Of a stretch of DNA of 5,547 nt, positions 1 through 5,406 are shown piece by piece. Both the position numbers and the translations under genes were made by a program. Origin of the DNA: Firmicutes bacterium UBA1065 (GTDB lineage: Bacteria; Bacillota; Clostridia; Tissierellales; Sedimentibacteraceae); assembly GCA_002316225.1 (NCBI GenBank), contig DCDC01000139.1:1-5547 (forward strand), read 5' to 3'. Numbering within the stretch: the first letter of the stretch is position 1; the number at the start of each line of letters is the position of its first letter. The notes under the pieces are model-generated. The model saw only the letters and a program-made list of their open reading frames with translations, had not been told where the DNA came from and ran no database searches.

Positions 1-34
1 TGGGATTCTTCGGGCTGAAGCCCTCAGAATGACA
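1..34 (+). repeat. Dispersed cloverleaf repeat, 3' part, cut by window edge
   Basis: This is the right-hand portion of the repeat family seen complete at 46-108 and 5407-5469. It starts inside the central loop (TGG). It then has the 8-nt arm half GATTCTTC (4-11), the hairpin arm GGGCTGAAGCCC (12-23) and the outer-stem half TCAGAATGACA (24-34). Compared with the other copies, the hairpin loop has one change (TGAA instead of TAAA), which leaves the GGGC/GCCC pairing intact. The left half lies outside the window. Confidence 0.85.
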
Positions 35-45
35 CTATACACATT

Positions 46-108
46 TGTCATCCTAAGCGAAGCGAAGGATCCCATGAGATTCTTCGGGCTAAAGCTCTCA
101 GAATGACA
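46..108 (+). repeat. Dispersed 63-bp cloverleaf repeat, full copy
   Basis: This complete copy is 58/63 identical to the one at 5407-5469, by direct comparison. It is separated from the preceding copy by 11 bp. Its parts in order are outer stem (46-56), GCGAAGC mini-hairpin (57-63), GAAGGATC arm half (64-71), 6-nt loop (72-77), GATTCTTC arm half (78-85), GGGCTAAAGCTC hairpin (86-97) and outer stem (98-108). Three of the five differences fall in the loop. One (A55) breaks an outer-stem pair, and one (T96) turns a G-C pair into a G-T pair. The copy ends 21 bp beyond the stop codon of the last operon gene, so it would form the first structured element of the transcript's 3' untranslated region. 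Confidence 0.9.
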
Positions 109-129
109 ATCCTATTGACACAACCCATG

Positions 130-927
130 TTATACAAAGGCGCTTTCTATGAGTTTTTTGGTGTAGTCTTCCTTAGGATGCAAAAGAACTTCCTTTGCCG
201 GTCCTCTTTCAATTATGTTTCCGTTCTGCATGACTAAAATTGTATCGGACATATAGTTAACTACACCGATGTCGTGAGATATAAAAATATATGATATATT
301 CAGCTCTTTTTGAAGCTCCCTCAGTAAATTCAGTATCTGGGCCTGGACAGAAATATCCAGGGCTGAAACCGGTTCATCGCAGACTATTAGTTTTGGATTA
401 AGAAGCAGGGCCCTTGCTATTGCCGCTCTCTGGCACTGGCCGCCGCTAATTTCACCGGGGTATTTATTTTTTACGCTTGAATCAAGCCCTACCCTGTTAA
501 GCATTTCTTCAGCCAAATTCTTGGCTTCTTTTTTATTATTAACAATTTTGGCAGTTAATATGGGCATGGTTAAAATATCGATAATCCTGTAATTAGGGTC
601 CATGGAGCCCTTAGGATCCTGAAAAATAAACTGGACGCTTTTCCTGTAGTCCCTGTATTCTTCATCCGACAGGTCCTTGAGGTTTTTACCGTAATAAAGA
701 ACATGACCGTAGCTGGGTTCCTGGAGGCCTCCCACGATTTCTCCTATGGTGGATTTGCCGCTTCCCGATTCTCCTACTATGCCGACAGTTTTTCCTTCTT
801 CTATGTCAAAGGAGGCGAGTTTTACGGCGACATATTTTTCCTTAACCTTGCCTGTTATGAAATGCCTCTTAGTAACATATTCTTTTCTTATATTTACTGC
901 AGAAATTACAATCTTGCTTTCCATCAT
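130..927 (-). CDS. Oligopeptide/nickel-type ABC transporter ATPase, DppF/OppF/NikE family (short form)
   Basis: This is the second ATP-hydrolysing subunit of the importer, cytoplasmic and paired with the ATPase encoded just upstream. All nucleotide-binding motifs are present: Walker A GESGSGKS (residues 52-59), Q-loop Q103 in FQDP, signature SGGQ (161-164), Walker B ending in D184-E185, D-loop SALD (188-191) and H-loop H218. The 265-residue length ends soon after the HPKEDYTKKL segment. The protein therefore lacks the cysteine-containing C-terminal extension of longer DppF/OppF proteins and resembles NikE in size. Cys165 after SGGQ looks odd but is also known in OppF. The upstream ATPase gene stops at 933, and the Shine-Dalgarno AGAGG (934-930) overlaps that stop. 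Two ATGs follow in tandem, at 927 and 924. The second has the more usual 5-nt spacing, so the true start may be 924, costing one residue. Family is certain; substrate is not. Confidence 0.95.
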   Translation of the reverse strand: MMESKIVISAVNIRKEYVTKRHFITGKVKEKYVAVKLASFDIEEGKTVGIVGESGSGKSTIGEIVGGLQEPSYGHVLYYGKNLKDLSDEEYRDYRKSVQFIFQDPKGSMDPNYRIIDILTMPILTAKIVNNKKEAKNLAEEMLNRVGLDSSVKNKYPGEISGGQCQRAAIARALLLNPKLIVCDEPVSALDISVQAQILNLLRELQKELNISYIFISHDIGVVNYMSDTILVMQNGNIIERGPAKEVLLHPKEDYTKKLIESAFV

Positions 928-932
928 CGCCT

Positions 933-1877
933 CTATTCCAAATTACACCTGTAATAATGGTCCTCTTTCATATGCTCTCTGACTTTGACCCTGCAAATAT
1001 CCATGGCCTTGGGACACCTGTTGTAAAAAAGGCATCCCTGGGAATCCCTGTCCTTATCCTGAACAAAGCCGGGGATTTCGGTCAAAGGTTCATTCTTCTT
1101 AATATTTAAAGAAGGAATTATTTTAATCAAAAGCTGGGTGTAGGGGTGTTTGGGTTCATCGAAAACCGTACTTGCTGATCCTGCTTCCACAATCTGGCCT
1201 GCATACATTACCCCCAAGCTGTGACTGTAGCGCTTCACCAAGCCTAAATCATGAGAAATCAAAAGAATTGAAAGTTTCATTTCTTCATTTATGGCCTTGA
1301 AGAGCTCCATAACCTGCTTTTGAACTGTGGTGTCCAGGGCTGTGGTAGGCTCATCGGCTATTATGAGTTTGGGGTCATTCATCAGGGCCATGGCAATGTT
1401 GCATCTTTGACGCATACCTCCGCTAAGCTGCCAGGGATAATAATTAAGTATGGTTTTCGGAGATTTAAACCCTACCTTGCTTAAGAGCATTTCTGCCTTT
1501 TCCAGGGCTTCTTGTTTTGTTTTATGCGTATGTTGAATATATCCGTCCCCTATCTGGTTTTTTATTTTAATAAGGGGATGGAGGTAAAATACCGTATTTT
1601 GAGGTATGTAACCGACATTTTTACCAATATGGTCTCTTTTTTCTTCATTGGAAGCAGTGAGCATGTTTTTCCCGACCGTAATTATTTCATCGGCTGTATA
1701 GGTTAATCCCTGAGGGAGCAAATTTATAATGGCTTTGGCCGTCAGGGTTTTTCCTGAGCCGGATTCTCCCACCAAGCCAAAGATTTCACCTTCCTTGACA
1801 ATAAGAGATGTTTTATATACCAAGCTGGTATTGCCGGCCTTAATATGGAGGTTCTTAAGCTCAACCGTATTATTCAT
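933..1877 (-). CDS. Oligopeptide/dipeptide ABC transporter ATPase, DppD/OppD family, with four-cysteine C-terminal domain
   Basis: This is one of the two ATPases that power the importer from the cytoplasmic face. Visible motifs are Walker A GESGSGKT (residues 37-44), Q-loop Q93, signature LSGGMRQ (151-157), Walker B LIIADEP (171-177, catalytic E176), D-loop TALD (179-182) and H-loop H209. After the ATPase core comes the oligopeptide-type extension beginning HPYTQLL (244-250), with Cys282, Cys288, Cys295 and Cys311. In DppD/OppD proteins such a cysteine set binds a [4Fe-4S] cluster (family knowledge); cluster binding here is inferred. The Q-loop context (PQN, then FYLHP) departs from the common FQDP-SLNP form and is closer to NikD. 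The ATG at 1877 overlaps the end of the upstream permease gene by 8 nt (ATGAATAA), with AGGGGG as Shine-Dalgarno 7 nt before it. The 314-residue length is normal for DppD. Confidence 0.96.
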   Translation of the reverse strand: MNNTVELKNLHIKAGNTSLVYKTSLIVKEGEIFGLVGESGSGKTLTAKAIINLLPQGLTYTADEIITVGKNMLTASNEEKRDHIGKNVGYIPQNTVFYLHPLIKIKNQIGDGYIQHTHKTKQEALEKAEMLLSKVGFKSPKTILNYYPWQLSGGMRQRCNIAMALMNDPKLIIADEPTTALDTTVQKQVMELFKAINEEMKLSILLISHDLGLVKRYSHSLGVMYAGQIVEAGSASTVFDEPKHPYTQLLIKIIPSLNIKKNEPLTEIPGFVQDKDRDSQGCLFYNRCPKAMDICRVKVREHMKEDHYYRCNLE

Positions 1878-2691
1878 GATTGGACCCCCTGTTAATTAGA
1901 ATATCGTTCAGCCCGTCTCCTATGAGATTAAATCCCAGGATGGTAATTATGATTGCAATTCCCGGCGCTACTGCCAAGTAGGGATAATTCAGGAAAAACT
2001 GTCTTGATTCGCTTAACATCAAACCCCAGCTGGCATAGGGGGGCTGGATGCCCAGTCCCAAAAATGACAGGGATGTTTCAATCATGACCGCAGACCCCAT
2101 GGATGAGCTGAATTGGGTGATTAACCTGGGAAGCATGGCAGGTATATAATGCTTGAAGAATATTTGTTTTTTTGAGCTTCCGTAGCTTTTGGCCGCCTTT
2201 ATATACAAGAGGTTTTCGGTGTCTAATATCATTGAATATACAAGCCTTGAAAATACAGGCACCATGAAAATGCTTATGGCTGCAATCGAACCCTTTATGC
2301 CCCTTTCCAAGACAGCAACCAACATCATTGCAAGAAGTATGCCCGGGAAGGCCATGAGCCCGTCCATTATGCGCATGATTATTTTTTCGACTGGGCCTTT
2401 AAGGATGGCAGCAAGAGCACCCAGGAATATGCCGACCAAGCTGCCCAAGGTTACAGAGACCAAGGCAACCAGAAGTACGTTTCTTGAACCGTACATTATC
2501 CGGCTCAATATATCTCTGCCGAAATTATCAGTCCCCAAGACATGGTCCCGGTCAAGGCCCGGACCCAAAAACCGGTTTGAAATATTCATTTCGTTTGGAT
2601 TGTAGGGCATGCGAACAAATGACAGGACCCAGATTCCTAATATGATAAAAACTAAAATTATTCCTAAAATCAAGCTTATATTCTTTTTCAT
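1870..2691 (-). CDS. Oligopeptide/nickel-type ABC transporter permease, DppC/OppC/NikC family
   Basis: This is the second of two membrane subunits that form the translocation channel. The 273-residue protein starts with a short cytoplasmic tail and a first membrane segment (about residues 5-27). Next is the family's hallmark extracytoplasmic stretch HVLGTDNFGRDILSR (50-64), then further membrane segments at about 72-97, 110-130, 135-155, 197-214 and 237-259. The cytoplasmic coupling loop that contacts the ATPases is seen at about 165-190 (AAKSYGSSKKQIFFKH, then IP). The gene is joined to its neighbours on both sides. Its ATG shares one base with the stop codon of the preceding permease (TAATG), and its own end overlaps the following ATPase start by 8 nt, an arrangement that favours coupled translation. 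A G-rich Shine-Dalgarno (AGGGGGAA) precedes the ATG. No damage is visible. Confidence 0.96.
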   Translation of the reverse strand: MKKNISLILGIILVFIILGIWVLSFVRMPYNPNEMNISNRFLGPGLDRDHVLGTDNFGRDILSRIMYGSRNVLLVALVSVTLGSLVGIFLGALAAILKGPVEKIIMRIMDGLMAFPGILLAMMLVAVLERGIKGSIAAISIFMVPVFSRLVYSMILDTENLLYIKAAKSYGSSKKQIFFKHYIPAMLPRLITQFSSSMGSAVMIETSLSFLGLGIQPPYASWGLMLSESRQFFLNYPYLAVAPGIAIIITILGFNLIGDGLNDILINRGSNHE

Positions 2692-3647
2692 TATTCCCCC
2701 TGGTGGAAGGACTTAATCCTTGGATTAAAGAGCATAACCAATATATCTACAATCAAGGTGACGAAAACCACTGTCGAAGTAATGAACATAACCAGGCCCT
2801 GCAGAAGCACAATGTCCCTGTGCTCAACGGCAGTAAGAACCAACCTTCCCAGTCCCGGAAGGGCAAATATAGTCTCAACAACGGTCGTCCCTCCGGCAAG
2901 CTTGGCTAACTGCATTCCGATTATGGTCAAGGGTGCTGTAAGGGCTCCTCTTAAAGCATATTTGATATATATTTTACCCCAGCCCAGTCCTTTAACCCTG
3001 GCCATATCCATGTAATCCTGCTTTAAGGAATCCAGCATGGAACTGCGGACAATTCTTAAAAGAGTTCCTACTTCACCTATAGCTAAGACAAGTGATGGTA
3101 AAAAAATACTCTTTATGAAGGGAGCAAAACCCCGCTCAATCGGGACAAAGCCCGAAACAGGCAGTATTTTCAGCTTAACCCCAAAATAAACAATAAGAAC
3201 CATCCCTATCCAAAAGGAAGGGATGGCTGTTCCAAGCTGCATTATGCTTCTTGAAAAATAGTCAATTATACTGTTCTTTTTGATGGCCGAAAGCATTCCA
3301 AAAAGAAATGCAATAATAACCGCCATGGTCATAGCAAAAATCGCAATTGAAAAAGTTACGGGTATGCTTCTTGCTATCAAAGAAGTGACCGATTCCCCAT
3401 AGACATAGGATTTACCCATGTCAAGCTTCAGCAGGTCCAAAAGCCAGCTTAAATATCGCTGGTATAAGGGCTTGTCAAGTCCCATGGCAGAACTGAGCTC
3501 AGCTATGGCTTCGGGAGTAGCATCCGTACCTAAAATAAGCTGGGCCGGGTTCCCCGGTATTATCATCAATACAAAAAACGTAATAATCGACACAACAAAC
3601 AAAACAACCAGGGAACTTTTTAATCTATCTAAAACATAACTTAACAT
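2691..3647 (-). CDS. Oligopeptide/nickel-type ABC transporter permease, DppB/OppB/NikB family
   Basis: This is the first membrane channel subunit, which pairs with the DppC-type permease encoded directly downstream. From the ATG at 3647 it has 318 residues, normal for the family. It opens with MLSYVLDRLKSS, the usual OppB/DppB beginning, followed by a first membrane segment (about 10-31) ending in the conserved IPGNPA. Further hydrophobic segments lie near 97-120, 132-156, 178-198, 233-255 and 280-306. The cytoplasmic EAA-type loop is visible at about 212-241 (MARVKGLGWGKI, then the arginine-alanine-proline region). An in-frame GTG at 3653 would add two residues, but it lies within the Shine-Dalgarno sequence itself, so ATG 3647 is preferred. 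The binding-protein gene stops at 3668, leaving 20 nt to this start. The end overlaps the next gene by one base. Confidence 0.95.
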   Translation of the reverse strand: MLSYVLDRLKSSLVVLFVVSIITFFVLMIIPGNPAQLILGTDATPEAIAELSSAMGLDKPLYQRYLSWLLDLLKLDMGKSYVYGESVTSLIARSIPVTFSIAIFAMTMAVIIAFLFGMLSAIKKNSIIDYFSRSIMQLGTAIPSFWIGMVLIVYFGVKLKILPVSGFVPIERGFAPFIKSIFLPSLVLAIGEVGTLLRIVRSSMLDSLKQDYMDMARVKGLGWGKIYIKYALRGALTAPLTIIGMQLAKLAGGTTVVETIFALPGLGRLVLTAVEHRDIVLLQGLVMFITSTVVFVTLIVDILVMLFNPRIKSFHQGE

Positions 3648-3656
3648 ATCCACCTC
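3648..3656 (-). promoter_or_regulatory. Ribosome binding site that decides the start of the DppB-type permease
   Basis: Read on the minus strand, GAGGTGGAT precedes ATG at 3647. The GAGG core (3656-3653) has a 5-nt gap to that ATG. The alternative GTG start (3653-3651) uses the last G of the core as its first base and has no Shine-Dalgarno of its own upstream (CTTCCTTATGA). The ATG start is therefore better supported, and it also matches the family's typical N-terminus. Confidence 0.7.
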
Positions 3657-3667
3657 ATAAGGAAGTT

Positions 3668-5173
3668 TTACTCGGTAAAGTACACTTCCTTAAAATCATA
3701 AATGTCAATCGGGAATATCTTCATGCCTTCTACATTTTTCTGCAAGGCAAACATTGTGTGGGGTGTCTGCAGATAAATGGCAGGAAGTTTATTAGCTAAA
3801 ATTATCTGGATTTCTTTGTATATTTCTTTCCTTTTCCCTTCATCCAGTTCCCGGAGGGCCTTTTCCAACAAGTCGTCAACTTCTCCGGTGGTCAGGCTTA
3901 TGTAGTCATTGCTGTTGGACTTATATCTTGAAAGGAAGGCATAGGAATCAAGTCTGCCTGTATGACCCACAACGGTGGTATCAAATTTCTTTTCTCCATA
4001 AACTTCGCTAAGCCACGTCCCCCATTCAACAAGCTGGATATTCACATTTATGCCTATTTTGCTCAATTGGTCGGCAATTACCTGGCCTGCATCCACATGA
4101 AGCTGGTAATTCTTAGGCAGGGACATGTCGATTTCAAATCCGTTTTCATATCCCGCTTCTTTTAATAGTGCCTTGGCTTTTTCCGGATTGTATTCAATAA
4201 TGTTATTGGTATCATAATAATCCGGCGAAGTGGGAGGCAGGTGCGAGCCTATTTTTGCTCCGTAACCAAACATTGACGCTTCAATAACCTCATCCTTGTT
4301 AATGGCCATGGCCATTGCCTGTCTTACTTTTTCATTGGACAGGTACTGGTTCTTCGTGTTAAGAGACATTATCTGGACGGCATTCATGGGCTCGGAAAGA
4401 ACCTTGTAATTCTCGTTTCCTTCTACCATGGTTACCTGGTCCCCGGTTAAGGGAATTATATCAAGATCTCCCACCTGGAAGCCTGCCATCATGCTTGTTG
4501 CATCCGGTATTAAAATTAGCTTGACGGTTTCTATTTTTACTTCATCACCGTAATAATTATCATTTCTCTTTAAGGTCAAATATTGCTGGGGAACCCATTC
4601 TTCCAAAATAAATGCCCCTGTTCCCACAGGTTTGGTTTTCAAGTTAGCAACCTCTTCCTCAGGAACAACTGCTGCCCACGGATAGGCAAAGCTCTTCAAA
4701 AGCTCAACATCCAAGGTTTCTGTAGTAAACTTTATTTCATAGTCGCTCAAAACATCAATTTTAATTATATTCTGATAATCTCTCGCCCTGGGACTTTCAG
4801 CATCCTTGAGCCTGTTGAAGGAGTACTCAACATCTTTTGCCGTCATTTGTCTTCCGTTATGAAAATATACATCATCTCTTAGAGTGAAGGTAATTTCCAT
4901 TCCGTCATCAGAAATAACCCATTTTTTCGCAAGCCTAGGCACAATTTTCCAATCGGAGGTAACACCTACAAGGGTGTCGTATATGTTGTTGGTTACAGCA
5001 AAGGTGGAAGCTGCAGCAGTTCTGTGGGGATCAAGACCTTCCGGCTCAGTAGTGTAGCCCATGGTAAGGTCAGTCTTGACTTGTGTATTATCAGGCGTGT
5101 TTTCTTGAGATGTGCATGCCGAAATCAGCAAGACAGTCAAAAGCATTAAAAATAATTTAGTCGTTCTTTTCAT
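3668..5173 (-). CDS. Extracellular solute-binding lipoprotein, family 5 (peptide/nickel ABC transporter)
   Basis: This is the ligand-capture component, predicted to be anchored by lipid to the outer face of the cell membrane and to deliver its ligand to the two permeases. The N-terminus is a lipoprotein signal: basic MKRTTK, a hydrophobic stretch (7-16) and the lipobox ISAC with lipidated Cys20, followed by a polar linker (21-33). The mature part shows family-5 landmarks: EPEGLDPH (43-50), LRDDVYFHNG with TAKDVEYSF (98-119), PVGTGAF (182-188), VRQAMAMAINKDEVI (283-297), YNPEKAKALLKEAGY (328-342) and a closing segment rich in aromatic residues. The 501-residue length is typical. It is the first gene of the operon, with Shine-Dalgarno AAAGGA (5188-5183) 9 nt before the ATG. 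The ligand could be peptides, a nickel or other metal chelate, or a related small molecule; I see no residue set that decides it. Confidence 0.95.
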   Translation of the reverse strand: MKRTTKLFLMLLTVLLISACTSQENTPDNTQVKTDLTMGYTTEPEGLDPHRTAAASTFAVTNNIYDTLVGVTSDWKIVPRLAKKWVISDDGMEITFTLRDDVYFHNGRQMTAKDVEYSFNRLKDAESPRARDYQNIIKIDVLSDYEIKFTTETLDVELLKSFAYPWAAVVPEEEVANLKTKPVGTGAFILEEWVPQQYLTLKRNDNYYGDEVKIETVKLILIPDATSMMAGFQVGDLDIIPLTGDQVTMVEGNENYKVLSEPMNAVQIMSLNTKNQYLSNEKVRQAMAMAINKDEVIEASMFGYGAKIGSHLPPTSPDYYDTNNIIEYNPEKAKALLKEAGYENGFEIDMSLPKNYQLHVDAGQVIADQLSKIGINVNIQLVEWGTWLSEVYGEKKFDTTVVGHTGRLDSYAFLSRYKSNSNDYISLTTGEVDDLLEKALRELDEGKRKEIYKEIQIILANKLPAIYLQTPHTMFALQKNVEGMKIFPIDIYDFKEVYFTE

Positions 5174-5182
5174 TTCTTTTTT

Positions 5183-5188
5183 TCCTTT
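5183..5188 (-). promoter_or_regulatory. Ribosome binding site of the binding-protein gene
   Basis: AAAGGA on the minus strand lies 9 nt before the ATG at 5173, separated from it by an A-rich spacer. Its first three bases belong to the right arm of a 7-bp inverted repeat (5186-5192 with 5220-5226). Folding of the leader could therefore affect access to it (inference). Confidence 0.7.
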
Positions 5189-5226
5189 CAGTTAATAAAA
5201 TTTCAATAGAATATCTTTTACTGAAA
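5186..5226 (-). repeat. 7-bp inverted repeat overlapping the first Shine-Dalgarno sequence
   Basis: On the minus strand TTTCAGT (5226-5220) is perfectly complementary to ACTGAAA (5192-5186), with a 27-nt A/T-rich loop between them. The right arm overlaps the AAA of the Shine-Dalgarno AAAGGA. In RNA this would give a weak stem next to the ribosome binding site. The arms and overlap are seen directly; a regulatory role is a guess. Confidence 0.45.
5191..5211 (-). repeat. 21-bp imperfect direct repeat, gene-proximal copy
   Basis: This segment matches 5341-5361 at 18 of 21 positions and lies exactly 150 bp from it in the same orientation. On the minus strand the shared core is TTCTATTGA, one variable base, then ATTTTA. 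This copy lies 18 bp upstream of the binding-protein start and has TTGAAA where the distal copy has TTGACA. It is too close to the ATG to serve as a normal -35 element. It may be an operator-like site or a remnant of duplication. Confidence 0.5.
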
Positions 5227-5236
5227 CCTGCTTTGA

Positions 5237-5304
5237 TAATATACCCGTTTTCAACTTCCTATAATCAGATCTTACGTACCTGTTATATCATTGAAAACAT
5301 ATTA
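5237..5304 (-). other. 68-nt two-level imperfect hairpin in the operon leader
   Basis: On the minus strand the outer stem pairs TAATATGTTTTCAA (5304-5291) with TTGAAAAC (5254-5247) plus ATATTA (5242-5237), with a 4-nt bulge GGGT on the right side: 14 pairs. Inside it, TATAACAG (5287-5280) pairs with CTG (5268-5266) and TTATA (5264-5260) around one bulged A: 8 pairs closing an 11-nt loop (5279-5269). The internal loop is 3 nt on one side and 5 nt on the other. No U-run follows, so it is not an intrinsic terminator. If the TTGACA promoter is used, the structure lies entirely within the transcribed leader. Pairing was checked by eye; stability was not calculated, and the stems are A/U-rich. Confidence 0.5.
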
Positions 5305-5308
5305 CCAA
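5282..5308 (-). promoter_or_regulatory. Alternative promoter candidate with extended -10
   Basis: On the minus strand TGATATAAC contains a TGn extension and a TATAAC hexamer (5287-5282, five of six consensus bases). A weak TTGGTA (5308-5303) lies 15 bp upstream, shorter than the preferred spacing. It overlaps the leader hairpin described separately, so the two readings compete: either the palindrome is an operator over this promoter, or it is an RNA structure transcribed from the distal promoter. Confidence 0.3.
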
Positions 5309-5327
5309 GGCACCTCTATCTTTCTCT

Positions 5328-5356
5328 TGTTTAACACATTCTTACTAAAATGTCAA
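5328..5356 (-). promoter_or_regulatory. Probable sigma-A-type promoter of the transporter operon
   Basis: On the minus strand a perfect -35 hexamer TTGACA (5356-5351) is followed after exactly 17 bp by TAAACA (5333-5328), which matches three of six -10 consensus positions. The -10 is preceded by TG plus one base (TGTTAAACA), an extended -10 that can compensate for the poor hexamer. Transcription would begin near 5321, giving an untranslated leader of about 150 nt. The -35 lies within the distal copy of the 21-bp direct repeat, and 16 bp separate it from the repeat cluster at 5373. Confidence 0.5.
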
Positions 5357-5361
5357 TAGAA
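5341..5361 (-). repeat. 21-bp imperfect direct repeat, promoter-proximal copy
   Basis: This is the partner of 5191-5211, with 18 of 21 positions identical. It contains the perfect -35 hexamer TTGACA, so a protein bound here could block or assist RNA polymerase. Identity stops sharply at both edges. Confidence 0.5.
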
Positions 5362-5372
5362 CATTTGGATTG

Positions 5373-5402
5373 TGTCATCCTGAGTGAAGAGAAGAATATG
5401 AC
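5373..5402 (+). repeat. Degenerate, internally deleted copy of the cloverleaf repeat
   Basis: The copy starts with the family's outer-stem half TGTCATCCTGA (5373-5383). A decayed mini-hairpin position follows (GTGAAGA instead of GCGAAGC), then GAAGAAT. It ends with ATGAC, which resembles the distal end of the unit. The central loop and the GGGC hairpin are missing. It is separated by 4 bp from the full copy that follows. Confidence 0.6.
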
Positions 5403-5406
5403 TGTT

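Noticed and set aside
46..108. Integron attC-like recombination site, because of the folded imperfect palindrome
   Set aside because: No GTTRRRY core sites are seen at the ends, no cassette layout is present, and the operon has its own promoter.
115..143. Plus-strand promoter starting with TTGACA at 115-120
   Set aside because: At 16-18 bp downstream there is no -10-like sequence. TATACA at 131-136 is only 10 bp away, and it lies inside the end of a minus-strand gene.
161..166. Cys165 after SGGQ in the second ATPase as a damaged signature motif
   Set aside because: The same SGGQCQR form is known in functional OppF proteins, and all other ATPase motifs are intact.
2189..2605. Long plus-strand reading frame of 138 codons opposite the DppC-type permease
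   Set aside because: It is a shadow of a well-supported gene on the other strand and shows no recognisable protein family or ribosome binding site. The other plus-strand frames (703-954, 1512-1706, 2703-3015, 3418-3639, 3962-4165, 4583-4882) are rejected on the same ground.
5186..5226. Possible CodY box in the leader, as CodY often controls peptide transporters in Gram-positives
   Set aside because: The closest stretch, TTTCAATAGAA on the plus strand, has a 3-base centre and too few matches to AATTTTCWGAAAATT.
5237..5304. Leader hairpin as an intrinsic terminator or attenuator
   Set aside because: The right arm is followed by CAAAGCAGG on the minus strand, with no U-run, and the stem is A/U-rich.
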